A stretch of DNA of 64,000 nucleotides. It comes from Ophiura sarsii (taxonomy: Eukaryota; Echinodermata; Ophiuroidea; Amphilepidida; Ophiuridae). The position numbers and the translations under genes are program-made. Within the stretch, counting starts at the first letter, position 1. Every line of letters begins with the position of its first letter. The DNA lies in assembly GCA_035610835.1 (NCBI GenBank), contig CM069441.1, positions 100,623,606 through 100,687,605 on the forward strand. Reading direction: 5' to 3'. The notes below the pieces were generated by a model, which was not told the origin of the DNA, made no database searches, and saw only the letters and a program-made list of their open reading frames with translations. Positions 22,401-33,844 of this stretch are shown here, piece after piece.

Positions 22401-23120
22401 CCATTATTTTTCTATTTTTAAACTTGATGGTATATTAATGTAACATCATTGTTATGTCAATTTTTATCAATTATAAATGCCGCCCATGCGTTTATAGTTT
22501 TCTTTTTATTTATTTATCTATCATAAATGTATCCTTGATTTATTTAACTTTGTCTAAACAATTAAAATGCGTAAACAATTATATTATTGCTCGATATAGA
22601 GTGATTTAACTTGAGTTCAGTTTGATAATATGATAGCAAAACTTGTTGTAAAACCATTTTACCAGTGTGTCCAACAATTTCACACTTTGGTAATACATTC
22701 AGAGATGTCACTTTTAGCTTGTTATAGCTAGGCTCAATATAAGCAAGTTTGCGACCGGGTTTGCGACCTCTATAATTTTAGGCTGGTAACACAATCCCAC
22801 AGTGCATTTCGTTAAAACAGTGTACATTATTTTTCCACGATACGTATCACGTGATAACCACGATCGATTTCGCAAAATATTGCAAAATGGCGCGGTACCC
22901 CAGCCCCCCCTACCTTTCAATATATAAATATACTATTTGTCAAATATTAGTTGTCAGAGAGTGATGAAAATAGAGTAAAATGGAGATATTATTAAGGCAT
23001 TTTCTGACTTTGGAAAATCAAAATCTTGCGTGTAGAATGCTAGGACGGCCCGTAATAATTTGATTTGCATGTATTTAATGGGCTCTGTTAGGTGCCCTAT
23101 TTTAGCCAAACAAATCAATA

Positions 23121-23438
23121 TGCTGATAGCGCCATATCTATGTGACATTGTTATACAAATATGGACTGCTCATGAGGGAAATGGGGCAAAATATTGCCCC
23201 GAGGTATGTTGCTATCTACCCCTGATAGCACCATATCTATATATGTTACAGTGTTTGTTGCTATCTACCCCTGATAGCACCATATCTATGTGACATTGTA
23301 TGTTGCTATCTACCGCTGATAGCACCATGTTTATGTGACATTGTATGTTGCCATCTACCCCTGATAGCACCATATATATGTTACATTGTATGTTGCTATC
23401 TACCGCTGATAGTACCACATCTATGTGACATTGTATGC
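23121..23438 (+). repeat. 45-bp satellite, degenerate block
   Basis: About five to six units with spacing changes and the GCTATC...GATAGC core. Some have TACCGCT as loop, and TGACATTGT replaces TTACAGTGT. Confidence 0.85.
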
Positions 23439-24086
23439 ATAATGAAAACTAGCCCGCATCTGCTCCAACAAAACTTTGCATGCACCATTTCCCATTGAAA
23501 CCGATCGAAAATGTTACCTCTTTTTTCGTAAAATCTTCCCTAAAATACACAACGCAATATTTCCTTGGGCGAACGAATTATAAAACTAGACACTTAAAGC
23601 TTTACTCTTGACTAAATACTGCAACGATTGATGCTAGCATAACGAAGCACTGATTTTTTTAAACTTAAAAATCATCCGATTTTTCCCGTTATGAAGTGAA
23701 AAATGACAATGTTTAAGCTCTAAATTGACCACCCCGTCCTACTACGGTTGGCGTAACTCGAGAGCTGAAGGTCGATAAACTTTGGGGCGAACGGATATAA
23801 ATAGCTGACAATATTATCTTTCGAATGATATAAGGGTTCGGCCTGATTGGTCTTATAACAACGAAGCACAAATTGTAGTTAAATTCGCACTAATTTCCCA
23901 TTTTTTGAGGTCTTGAAAGCATGGGTAAAATAGAGTTACAATGCAAAACTCGGTCTGTGCGCATAGTGTGCGTTCATGCATGGTGATTTTCTATTGTTAT
24001 CAAATTTAGAAGGTCAACCCTCCCTGACTACAGCACACAGAGCTGGAACTAGATCTTTTGCTTAAAATCGTGCCAAAGTTTTCATT

Positions 24087-24554
24087 ATGTTGCTATCTAC
24101 CCGCAGATAGCACCATGTATAAATTATGTGACATTGTATGTTGCTATCTACCGCTGATAGCACCATATCTATGTTACAATGTATGTTGCTATCTACCCCT
24201 GATAGCACCATATCTATGTTACATTGTATGTTGCTATCTACCCCTGATAGCACCATATAACATAGATATGGTGCTATCTACCCCCAATAGCATGAATATA
24301 TATGTAACAGTGTGTGTTGCTATCTACCCCTGATAGCAGCATATCTATGTTACATTGTATGTTGCTATCTACCTCTGATACATGTAGTACCATATCTATG
24401 TTACAATCTATGTTGCTATATATCACTGATAGCACCAAATCTATGTTAGTGTATTGCTATCTACCCCTGATAGCACCAAATCTATGTTAGTGTATTGCTA
24501 TCTACCCCTGATAGCACCAAATCTATGTTAGTGTATTGCTATCTACCCCTGATA
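24087..24554 (+). repeat. 45-bp satellite block interrupted by the RTE-like element
   Basis: Around ten units. The last three shorten to about 43 bases (ACCAAATCTATGTTAGTGTATTGC). One junction at 24250-24280 is inverted (CATAT AACATAGATATGGTGCT). The RTE-like element starts at 24555. Confidence 0.85.
24541..24554. repeat. Target-site duplication, left copy
   Basis: ATCTACCCCTGATA, identical to 27824-27837. It is part of a satellite unit, and the satellite resumes after the right copy (GCACCATATCTATG). Confidence 0.8.
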
Positions 24555-27500
24555 TTATAAATGTTACCGGCCAATGGACTCAACAGGCAGTCTGGTTGTC
24601 TGAACAACTGGAATTTAAGATTGGAGTCTGGATCTCCAGAGTTAAGGGCGGAGAAGTTGTGAACTAGTTGAATCAGCTTAACGGTCACCAGAAAACCTGT
24701 GCTGTTCCACAGCACAAACTCCACTAGGCGTGGCGCACCAATGGAGTAAATCAGCCAAGAAAGAATAATGGAAGCAAATTATAGCACCAGGGTTAAAGCC
24801 CCTGCAACAACTTCCTCTGACAGGTCTGATCCGCAAGACGGAACATATGACGCGTCTGCCTTAAACCCTTCAGGGAGGGCAGGAGCTGAGAACAGACATG
24901 GACGAGGGAGAACTATTTCGAAATTCATGAGATGCAAAAAGTCAGTTAGTTTCGCGTCTTTCAACACCAGGACACTGAGACAACCGCACAACATGGGTGA
25001 ATTGACGGAAGCAGCCAGCAAATTCAACATCGATGTGATTTGCGTGCAAGAACACCGAATGGTACACGATGCTGACATAGATTATACAAAGGTATCTGAA
25101 AAGTACACCTTGGTAACATCCTCAGCAACAAGGAATAAAAGTGGAGCTGCTACTGGTGGGATAGGATTACTGATGAGCCACTACACCATGAAATGTCTTA
25201 CTGAGGTCAAGAAACACTCTGATAGGATCATTACTGCCTCCTTCACAGGGAATCCAGCCACAACCATCATGTGCTGCTACAGCCCTACAAACTGCTCCAA
25301 AGAAGAGGATGTAATCGCCTTTTACAAGAACCTCTCAGATGCGATGAGAGACATCCCCGCACACAACATGGTTTTGATTGGTGGCGACTTCAATGCAAAA
25401 CTTGGCACAGGCGAAGTTCTATTCTCTTACCATGATTCCACCAATCGGAATGGCATCCTTCTTCTAGATTTTGTCAACAGCTTCGATCTTGTTGTCACAA
25501 ATACCAAGTTCAGGAAGCCGAACAGGAAGCTGTGGACATTCCAGTACCCAAACACCACAAAGGCACAACTGGACTTCATTCTGTTGAGGAAGAAATGGGT
25601 AAACTCTGTGCAAAATGTAGAGGCATACAACACCTTTGTAACAGTGGGGTCTGACCACAGAATCATCACAGCGATGGTAAAGCTACGTCTGCGTGCTCCA
25701 AAGAAGAAGCCGCCTAATGCAGCACGGTCCTTGAACTTCAAAGCACTGTGTTTCAACAGAGACCTCCAGGATGAATATACCATCAAAGTATCCAACTTCT
25801 TTGATCCTTTGGCCCAAGAGAAGAGCACCATGCCATTCCAAGAGAAGTACGACCTCCTCCAATCTTCCTGCATCAAGGCAGCAGAGGAAATCTTGCCCAA
25901 GAAACCAAGGAATACTTTCAAGAGCATATCACAGACCCAGAAAGTAAAAGCGGCAAGAGAAGCCTACATCTCGTCAACCAAGGTGGATAAAAACATGGCC
26001 AAACAAAAGTTGACAGATGCGTACATAGCAGAGGAGAAAGCATTACTGGAGTCCAGCATCGAGCAGGTACAACAAGCTTCTCTCTCCAGCAAACACAGCA
26101 CTGCTTGGAAAATTGTGGACGACATCAGTGGAAGAAAGGATAGCAAGCGATCTATGCTCTCAGGAACGCCAGATGACAGGAAAGGTTCATGGTTGAAGCA
26201 TTTCTCTACTCTTCTTGGGAAACCACCAACAGTACCAGACAGAGACTTCACCATCTCCAAGGTGGTTGATGATACACTACCAATCTCAACCTCAGAGTTT
26301 ACGTTAGCTGATCTGGAAGAAGCGCTTTCACAGTCAAAACCAGGAGGTGCCTTAGGACTGGACAGCATTCCACTTGAGCTCTGGAAGTCGGACACCTTTA
26401 AACCCCACCTTCTTCATCTGTGCAACAATCTTCTGCTACACCAAGAGAAACCTAAGCAATGGTCAACAGGTGGAATCATTCCCATCCCAAAGAAAGGGGA
26501 CCTATCAAAACCAACCAACTACAGGGGCATCACCCTTACCAGTATTGCAGCCAAGCTCTTCAACAGGATGGTATTAAACAGGATAAGACCATTTGTTGAC
26601 CCCTTGCTGCGTTGGAACCAGAATGGCTTCAGACAGCATAGATCAACCGTCTCTCAAATACTGGCTCTGAGACGTATCATTGAAGGCATGAAGACAAAGA
26701 ATCTTCCTCTGGCAGTAGTATTCATAGATTACTCAAAAGCTTTCGATTCGATCCATCGTGAACGGATGTTCCAAATCCTACATGCGTATGGTATTCCAGG
26801 AGTCATCATTGATGCAATCAAGGCTATCTACACAGATTCATCTGCCTTAGTGATATCTGCAGACGGTGATACCGAACCTTTCGAGATTCTGGCTGGAGTT
26901 CTACAAGGAGACACCCTTGCTCCATTCCTCTTCATAGTGGTAGTAGATTACATCATGCGGCATGCCTTGAAGGACATCAACCAATCCACCGGGATCGTTC
27001 TTGAGAGAAGGAAGAGTAGACGTCATCCAGAGCTACGCCTTCATGATTTGGACTTCGCTGATGACATAGCACTCTTGTCTTCATCCATTGAGTCAGCTGA
27101 AATTCTGCTACAGCATATCGAAGAAGCTTCAAACTGTGTTGGCCTGCACCTTAATGTTGGAAAAACCAAGACTCTGCTAGTCGGCATCCCATCCTCCACA
27201 AATGTCACAACTCTGAGTGGTGCCAAACTTGACAACATCAAGGAGTTTAAGTACCTAGGATCGTCAATGCCAGACTCTTTCCATGACTTCAAGTGCCGGA
27301 AAGCTCAAGCCTGGGTTGCATGCAACAAGCTGGAGAAGATATGGAAATCTAAACTTGATAGGCCAACTAAAATCAAGTTTTTCCGAGCTTGCGTGGAAAG
27401 TATTCTACTATATGGTTCAGAGACATGGACAGTTACAAAGACTTTTGAGGACAGAATAAATGGATGCTACACACAGTTGCTGAGGAGAGTCCTTAACATC

Positions 27501-27823
27501 AGTTGGAGAGACCACAAAACTAATGAAGAGGTGTATGGTGAAATTCCTCCGCTGGCTAACTCAGTAAGGAAGCGACGGCTCCAGTTTGCTGGACACTGCC
27601 TACGAGCATCCGATCAACCTGTCTCCCGAGTGCTTTTCTGGACTCCAAGTGAAGGCCATTCATCCCGTGGCAGGAGATCCACCACCTATCCTGACAGCAT
27701 CTCAAAGGACCTTGATCTTGAACCCAATGAAGTTCAACAGCTTATGTTGGATAAACTTGCTTGGAGGAAATTTGTAACTGCTGCTTCCAATATTCCGTCC
27801 AAGGACGACCGATGATGATGATG
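24555..27823 (+). mobile_element. Full-length RTE-like non-LTR retrotransposon with target-site duplication
   Basis: One long ORF (24768-27815), about 210 bases of 5' leader and a very short 3' end: the stop codon lies in a terminal (GAT)n repeat. The same 14 bases, ATCTACCCCTGATA, occur at 24541-24554 and 27824-27837, so the element sits inside a unit of the 45-bp satellite with a target-site duplication of about 12-14 bp. An intact ORF and intact duplication suggest a recent insertion. It is antisense to the oxygenase gene. Confidence 0.88.
24768..27815 (+). CDS. Endonuclease-reverse transcriptase of the RTE-like element
   Basis: 1015 residues, uninterrupted. An N-terminal AP-like endonuclease (about 57-310) shows FASFNTRTL, VCVQEHRM-type, GGDFNAKLG and SDHRIITA motifs. 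The reverse transcriptase (about 510-800) shows NYRGITLTSIAAKLFNR, NQNGFRQHRSTVSQI, the catalytic FIDYSKAFDS, GVLQGDTLAPFLF, the active-site DFADDIALLSSS and LNVGKTKTL. A C-terminal part contains ILLYGSETWTV and ends KDDR just before the (GAT)n tail. The enzyme would nick the target and copy its own RNA there. No ribonuclease H or separate ORF1 is evident, as usual for RTE-type elements. Assignment to RTE rather than a related clade rests on the length, single ORF and short microsatellite-like tail. Confidence 0.93.
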   Translation: MEANYSTRVKAPATTSSDRSDPQDGTYDASALNPSGRAGAENRHGRGRTISKFMRCKKSVSFASFNTRTLRQPHNMGELTEAASKFNIDVICVQEHRMVHDADIDYTKVSEKYTLVTSSATRNKSGAATGGIGLLMSHYTMKCLTEVKKHSDRIITASFTGNPATTIMCCYSPTNCSKEEDVIAFYKNLSDAMRDIPAHNMVLIGGDFNAKLGTGEVLFSYHDSTNRNGILLLDFVNSFDLVVTNTKFRKPNRKLWTFQYPNTTKAQLDFILLRKKWVNSVQNVEAYNTFVTVGSDHRIITAMVKLRLRAPKKKPPNAARSLNFKALCFNRDLQDEYTIKVSNFFDPLAQEKSTMPFQEKYDLLQSSCIKAAEEILPKKPRNTFKSISQTQKVKAAREAYISSTKVDKNMAKQKLTDAYIAEEKALLESSIEQVQQASLSSKHSTAWKIVDDISGRKDSKRSMLSGTPDDRKGSWLKHFSTLLGKPPTVPDRDFTISKVVDDTLPISTSEFTLADLEEALSQSKPGGALGLDSIPLELWKSDTFKPHLLHLCNNLLLHQEKPKQWSTGGIIPIPKKGDLSKPTNYRGITLTSIAAKLFNRMVLNRIRPFVDPLLRWNQNGFRQHRSTVSQILALRRIIEGMKTKNLPLAVVFIDYSKAFDSIHRERMFQILHAYGIPGVIIDAIKAIYTDSSALVISADGDTEPFEILAGVLQGDTLAPFLFIVVVDYIMRHALKDINQSTGIVLERRKSRRHPELRLHDLDFADDIALLSSSIESAEILLQHIEEASNCVGLHLNVGKTKTLLVGIPSSTNVTTLSGAKLDNIKEFKYLGSSMPDSFHDFKCRKAQAWVACNKLEKIWKSKLDRPTKIKFFRACVESILLYGSETWTVTKTFEDRINGCYTQLLRRVLNISWRDHKTNEEVYGEIPPLANSVRKRRLQFAGHCLRASDQPVSRVLFWTPSEGHSSRGRRSTTYPDSISKDLDLEPNEVQQLMLDKLAWRKFVTAASNIPSKDDR

Positions 27824-27859
27824 ATCTACCCCTGATAGCACCATATCTATGTTATAGGT
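27824..27859 (+). repeat. Target-site duplication, right copy, and end of the interrupted satellite unit
   Basis: ATCTACCCCTGATA followed by GCACCATATCTATGTTA, the remainder of one 45-bp unit. The array does not continue further, so the insertion was near its edge or the rest has been lost. Confidence 0.75.
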
Positions 27860-27985
27860 TGCTTTCAACACCATTTATTAAAGTTGATCAACATTCTTGT
27901 GAAAATTAAAAATACTGCAAGTCACGACTTGCGAATCCCCCTGGCTGGGAGATCAACTAAATGAGGTCAACGGTCATATATGGGT

Positions 27986-29430
27986 CATGTTCCCCCGGTG
28001 TTCATGTTTCTTTTCTCCAAGTTTGAGGTCAATCGGTCAACTTTAACGATTTGACCTCTGGATGACCTTTGACCTCAGGTGACCTCGGATGACCTCTAAT
28101 TATTTTTTTACATGTTCCCACGGTGTTCATTGCACAAATTAACCCCTTGTTCAGGGTCAGAAATTCGACACAAATCCGCGAATCCATTCGCGCAAAGATT
28201 CGCGTACATTATCACTGACGGGAATCCATTTGGATTCGCGTAAAAATCATGCAAAGTTGTGGCCTATTTCGTTGTGTTACAGGTCTTCTTTACCAACCTT
28301 CATTTTGCTCCGAAAAATCGCTAAAATCGGGGGTAGATGGTAAACATCTTGTTTTTTTTCACACGCTTTGACAGCTACGTTTGCATAGCCTTCGGCGTTC
28401 TCTGCACAACAACAATGTATGACATGACATGTCAACCTTTGAACCAGGCTGCTTGAAGTTTACTTTCGTTTTAAATAAATACAGGGCCAATGATTGATTG
28501 ACATAAAATAAGAGTAGATTCTCGCAAGATGCATTTTGCGAGAATCCATTTGCGAGAATCCAGATTCTCGCAAAATTCCCCTGCAAGAATCCAAATGGAT
28601 TCTCGCACTTGGTCGCGAATTTCTGACCCTGCTTGTTGACCTTTGACCTTGGTTGACCTCTAATGACTGTTGACCTCGGATGACCTCTAATTTATTTTAG
28701 ACATGTTCCCCCGGTGTTCATGTTTCTTGTCTCCAAGTTTGACGTCGATCGGGTAACTTTTAAGATTTGACCTCTGGATGACCTTTGACCTCAGATGACC
28801 TCTAATTTATTTTAGACATGTTCACCCGGTGTTCATGTTTCTTGTCTCCAAGTTTGACGTCGATCGGGCAACTTTTACGATTTGACCTCTGGATGACCTT
28901 TGACCTCAGATGACCTAATTTATTTTAGACATGTTCACCCGGTGTTCATGTTTCTTGTCTCCAAGTTTGACGTCAATCGGGCAACTTTTAAGATTTGACC
29001 TCTGGATGACCTTTGACCTCAGATGACCTTGGATGACCTCTAATTTATTTTAAACATGTTCACCCGGTGTTCATGTTTCTTTTCTCCAAGTTTGAAGTCA
29101 ATCGGGGAACTTTTACGATTTGACCTCTAAATGACCTTTGACCTCAGATGACCTTTGCAGATTAGACCCCCAAACAAGCAGCTACAGTGTTTGACCATGG
29201 CCTACCTATCACTGAAGGTTTGAAGTCAATCCGTCCATCCTTTCAACAGATACAGCATTCGGGCAACTTTTACGATTTGACCTCTAGATGACCTTTGACC
29301 TCAGATGACCTTTGCAAATTAGACCCCCAAACAAGCAGCTACAGTGTTTGACCATGGCCTACCTATCACTGAAGGTTTGAAGTCAATCCGTCCATCCTTT
29401 CAACAGATACAGCATTTGGAAAAAAGGCTA
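27986..29430 (+). repeat. Minisatellite of about 115 bp with DR1-like TGACCTTTGACC motifs
   Basis: The word GATTTGACCTCT recurs at 28048, 28764, 28879, 28992, 29117 and 29274, followed by TGACCTTTGACCTCAG and CATGTTCACCCGGTGTTC. The last part is a tandem duplication of about 157 bases (ATTAGACCCCCAAAC at 29161 and 29318). It is broken by the insertion at 28152-28631. Confidence 0.9.
28152..28631. mobile_element. Inverted-repeat element inserted in the minisatellite
   Basis: CAGGGTCAGAAATTCG ... CGCGAATTTCTGACCCTG, with CTTGTT on both sides (28146-28151 and 28632-28637), a 6-bp duplication. The interior repeats ATTCGCG/ATTCTCGCA and AATCCATTTGGATT-type words. Confidence 0.75.
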
Positions 29431-29434
29431 ACCA

Positions 29435-29475
29435 AAAGGCACACACATACACACATACACACATACGCACACCCC
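29435..29475 (+). repeat. (ACACACAT)n microsatellite
   Basis: CACACATACACACATACACA-type simple repeat next to the minisatellite. Confidence 0.9.
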
Positions 29476-30368
29476 GACAGACACACATTACGTGATGACA
29501 AAATCCCCTTCTGGTTTTATAAACCAGGGGGATAAAAATGAACAGCAGTACACACTATTTGGAGAAAATGCACATTATCAGTTCCCTGAAAAGCTTTTCC
29601 AGATTAAATTTATCAATTCAAAATAATTGCGCGGGTATACATAGTCCTCTGCAATTTAAAGCGTTTTTTGAAATTGTATGACCTTTAATAATTCAATGGC
29701 ACATTAATTTGTAACAATTATTGAAGATAGAAATCAATAACCTGTTTTTATTTCAATTCTTTCACTTATTGAGCTCTAGATTATCAAATGAATATGTCAA
29801 AATGAAGCTTATGAGTTCCGGAACGTGATGCGTATTGATTCTTCTGCCATGTCTGTCTTCTGCCATGTCTGTAAATGGTATTTGTTACGTAGCAGGTCCA
29901 AAACTAGAAATGCTCAAATTCATTTTCATTATTATTTTTCTTTTTATTATTTGTTCCTAATATATTTAGAGAGTATTTGTTAATTTAGGCTAAAATCATG
30001 AAAAAGCATTATATTACTAGTCAAGATAAATTTTCAAGGACATAGACATTAATATATCTTCGTAAGGGCAATTTTGTCAAAACATGAAAGAAGAAAAAAG
30101 ATTTTTTTTAATTTTATTTTTTTAATTGTGTAAAATTTGTGAAATATTTGAAAATTGTTAAAACATTTTAAAAATTGCATGCGCAGGTTTTGAAAAGAAG
30201 AAAAAATTAACCGAAATGTGTAAATGTTGCGCAACTTACAGTATTTTCTCCTGTGACATATGGCATATCTCTACCAAATGATAGAGGGTGCCTTCAATAT
30301 AAGTTAAAATTTTAATAGATTTATGCATCAACAATCACAACACACAGGACTGTAGATTTGTTATTAGT

Positions 30369-30575
30369 AAGGCAACTGGGAGGGGGAAACTGTTCTATGG
30401 GCCCCGACTTACCCATATTTTCAATATTTTGGGGTTTTTGTACAAATATTTGGGTTTTTTATATAAAAAATTGTTGAAAAACAACAACAACAACAACAAC
30501 AAACAACAAACAAATGCCCGACCAGCCTAACAGGTGTTTCTGCCTGTAGAACAGGGGTTTTCTGTGTGTCACCTA
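30369..30575. mobile_element. Foldback element, CTGTTCTACGGGC family, copy 3
   Basis: AAGGCAACTGGG and CTGTTCTATGGGCC on the left; GCCTGTAGAACAGGGG and GTCACCT on the right. The centre holds a (CAA)n microsatellite (30479-30512). Confidence 0.6.
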
Positions 30576-31099
30576 ACCAATATTTGTACATCTATTCAAA
30601 CTCACTCCAAATTCTTGAGGCCTACCTACAGCATGAAAGAGGTTAAACATCTTTTTTGTCACACTCCATTCTGTCACCCCCATTAAACCTCATCACAAGA
30701 GTATATATAACACCTCCGTCCATGGCATACATTACATCTACTATGTGTCTATAGACAGTCACCTACATTGCCCTGATTTACACATGCCGCCCATTAGGCA
30801 AGGCGGTTTGTGACATGTAAAAGGTGGTTGATGTAGCTAAAACGTTTGATGAGCAACTAGGGTACAATGTGCATAGCCACTCGTTGGTGAAAAAAAAATT
30901 GCTGCTGAGGCGATGAAAAATGCACGCCTCTGATCTTCGGATAAATAGCTTGTTTCTGTTCCTCTGACTTTCTCTTCATATGACGACCGGGCCTTCTATG
31001 CTTGTGCACCTAAAAACTCATCAGTTTAAGATTGCTTATGATAATTGACTCATTGACTTTTATGTAACTGTTTTTATGATTTAATTGTTTGTTTATATT

Positions 31100-31180
31100 C
31101 GCTTAATTGTTGCACCTCGGAATAGGTTGTCTAGATAGATGGCGCGTTATAAATGAATTATCATTATTATTATTATTAAA
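31100..31180 (+). repeat. LINE/SINE-type 3' tail
   Basis: GGCGCGTTATAAATGAATTATC followed by (ATT)n resembles the short 3' end of CR1/L2-type elements. No coding part was recognised upstream. Confidence 0.35.
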
Positions 31181-31338
31181 CCTACATGTAGGTTGCATTG
31201 TCGTGCATTAACAGGGAGTGTTTTAAGAACTAGTTAGGAAGTAGGTATTACAATTGAGTAAGTTTATTGCATGATTGATATAGTCCATGCTGTTCAGGGC
31301 TGGAACTTCAGATTACAAGACGGATGTAGTCCAAGCTA

Positions 31339-31586
31339 AGGCGGCAGGGGAAAAATCTTGTTCTACAGGCAAACGCACCCCTCAGTGGTCAGCTGGTTGG
31401 GCGTTGGTGTGTTGTTGTTTTTTGTTGTTCTTTTCAAAGTTTTGGTGAAAATTTTGGTGAATTTCAGCAATTTTCAAATTTTCAAAACATTTGAATAAAT
31501 GTTTCCAAAAAAGAAATGTGTTAAAAAAAAATAGAAAAATAGGCCTGTTGGGCCTGTAGAACAAGGGGTTTGGGTTTTTTTAGTCG
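31339..31586. mobile_element. Foldback element, CTGTTCTACGGGC family, copy 4
   Basis: AAGGCGGCAGGGG and CTTGTTCTACAGGC on the left; GGGCCTGTAGAACAAG and AGTCG on the right. Confidence 0.6.
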
Positions 31587-31867
31587 TGTAATGCACTAGA
31601 TTAAACATAGCATGCATGCTATTTGATATGCAGTACAATGATGGTCCTGTACATTATGCTTTTTTCTTGTTGAGAAGTACCCACACATCATGTTGTGTTA
31701 TGTTAAATTTGGGTTAACATGGCCACATCATGGGCCAGGTTAATGCACTTTTACCATACACCTGGGACCGGGTTGGCCTTCTTGTGGATATGAGGGGCCC
31801 TCAAAATTGAGTCTCCCTTTTCACCCATGTGGTAAATGGCCCCTTTTCATACATATTTTAGGTCCAA

Positions 31868-32700
31868 TTAATAATAATAAGTAATAATACACAGCATTTA
31901 TTAAAGTGCTTGCTACGTAAGATCTCCAAGAGCTTTACAAGATAAAAACAAAATAGGAAAATCCAAGAAAATATACACAATTGCACACAAAATATTTTAC
32001 AAAGCTTAAAACTACAAACATAGAACCAAAACTTATTTTCTAATAGAAACCAGTAAATGACCAGTGAACCAGCATCTGGTCATAAGATAAAAACCCGGCA
32101 ATGAATCAATGAATCCGGTAAAAATTACACCAAAAACAGAAATCTAAGAAAATGGCACAAAATATTTAAAGTTGTAACAATATGCACTTGTTCAGCTGAT
32201 CTGCTCATGAAAAAAGTTAATTGCACTAATCTGTAGGATATTTAAAAATGTATGCTTTTAACAAGCGTTTGACTTCGGCAAGAGACTTGGCATTTCTAAT
32301 TGCGAGAGGAATGGTGTTCCACAGTTCCGGAGCAGCCACACAATGCCCTTCCGCTATAATGAAGTGCACGCCCACTAGTGTAGTTAGTCAGAAGATCAGA
32401 TATATACACTGGGGCCAGATTGTTGAGGGCTTTATAAGTAATGAGGAAGATCTTGAATGCAATACGATCACTTATAGAAAGCCAATGTAATTCATCACGT
32501 CGCACAGCACTGATACTCTCTCCAGCTCTCACTAGCGTAACTAATCCAGCAGCACTATTTTGGACCCGCTGGAGTTTTGCGATCTCATTATTTGGAAGAC
32601 CATAGAGGAGGCTGTTGTTGGCATCCAGGCGCGAAATATTAAAGGTTGCACCAATGGGTCTGATTCCCTGAGATTTGCCCTTTTTCAAAGATTTTGGCAA
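31868..32700 (-). pseudogene. 3' fragment of a CR1/L2-like LINE
   Basis: The minus-strand frame from 32700 contains NSLLYGLPNNEIAKLQRVQN, HWLSISDRIAFKIFLITYKA and NLAPVYISDLL, the familiar C-terminal part of such reverse transcriptases. After a frameshift near 32340-32390 it continues VAAPELWNTIPLAIRNAKSL. A 3' tail with AAGCTCTTGGAG-type sequence and (ATT)n ends near 31868. It is dead and 5'-truncated. Confidence 0.75.
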
Positions 32701-33091
32701 TATTGGAAAAAGACATGTAATTTCTCCCCAAATTTGTCAACGATGAGGGAAAAGTACAGATCTATAATTATGTGTGTACATTTTTCCTGAAAATGTGCTG
32801 GTGGCATATCCCTTCCAAAATGTATCTGAGTGACCCTGGGACTAATTATAACTCTGCTATGATGATCATGGTGAAATGATGGTCGTCAATACTTGTTAAT
32901 TACGATGATGAGTGTTTTTCTTGTTGAATACAGTACAAAGTATTTGTTACAATGAGCCATGTTATAAGAATTTGTTCAAACATAATATGAGAGTCTGACA
33001 CCGATTCAATGCTGAACTTATCATCATACATGTACATAGATGATTTTTTGATGGTGAATGGTGTTTGTTTTTGTTGTTGAGGAGTACACAC

Positions 33092-33236
33092 CTTTCAATT
33101 TCTTTCACGTTCACCCCTACACATTTGCTGATATTGGGCCAAATGATGGATTGCATGTTGTTCCAGCTAATGCACATGAACTCATGTGTGGGAATTTTAT
33201 TGTCGGGTGATGGAAATGAAAAAGCACTTGCGGGGT
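33092..33236 (-). CDS. Weak candidate exon, unrecognised
   Basis: Minus-strand open stretch with a possible acceptor (ATCAG) and donor (AG/GTGTGT). The reading frame includes HEFMCISWNNMQSIIWP and VGVNVKEIER, with a coding-like composition. No family is recognised and no partner exon in phase was found. It could be a remnant of a mobile element or chance. Confidence 0.22.
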
Positions 33237-33490
33237 CTGATTTTAAATTAAAGTGCATTACCAGGGGAGAAACGTGATGTCCACCCACGGAAAACTTACG
33301 GAACGAAACAGATGTGAAAAAAATTAAATATATAAATAAAGTCCAACATAATCTAAAGTAAAAAATTCCCTCAGAAAGTGTACATGTTCTTATCCCAAAA
33401 GTTGAGGGCTATAAAAATAGCCATTTACTATAAACCTTAGGGTAAGGAAAGGCGCCTGCCAACAATTACAGGTACAGAGGCTTATGTAAC

Positions 33491-33844
33491 TAAGGCCAAA
33501 CAAAGAAGAAGATCTGTCTCAGAAACATTGTGCAAATAAGCCAAATGCTGTGCTTTTTTTTTTAATTTTTTTTTTTTAGAAAATAGGCTATGAGGTATGC
33601 GATTTTTTTTTTTTTTTTGCTATTTTTTTTTTTTTTGCTTATCCAAGCTTACGGAGAACTTTTTTAAACTTTTTAAAAAAAATTAAAAAAATCAAAATCA
33701 AAAAAGCAACAAAAAAAATGTAAAAAAAATAAATAAAAATAAAAGTTTTTTAGCCCCCAGCGCATAGACCTACGCGCCGTAGCTCATTTCACATACCAAT
33801 GCGGGCGGGCTTCTGAGACAGACCTTCTTCTTTGTTTGGCCTAA
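33491..33844. mobile_element. Foldback element, TTAAGGCC family, copy 1
   Basis: CTAAGGCCAAACAAAGAAGA...TCTTCTTTGTTTGGCCTAAA ends with TCTGTCTCAGA / TCTGAGACAGA next to them. The interior is T/A homopolymer-rich. Confidence 0.75.

Larger units (their letters stand above)
21626..22912. mobile_element. Mutator-like element with 9-bp target duplication
   Basis: Ends TAGGGGGGGTGGGGTACCGC and GCGGTACCCCAGCCCCCCCTA with GCCATTTTG / CAAAATGGC. CCTTTCAAT occurs directly on both sides (21617-21625 and 22913-22921), a 9-bp duplication typical of Mutator-type transposition. No transposase ORF; two tRNA-like stretches lie inside. Confidence 0.7.
27935..29533. mobile_element. Composite element with ATCCCCCTGG ends carrying a minisatellite
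   Basis: ATCCCCCTGG at 27935 and CCAGGGGGAT at 29524-29533 bracket the minisatellite. Target duplications were not identified, so a single mobile unit is inference. Confidence 0.45.

Noticed and set aside
25427..26395. Minus-strand frames of 143-166 residues
   Set aside because: They are shadows of the endonuclease-reverse transcriptase ORF.
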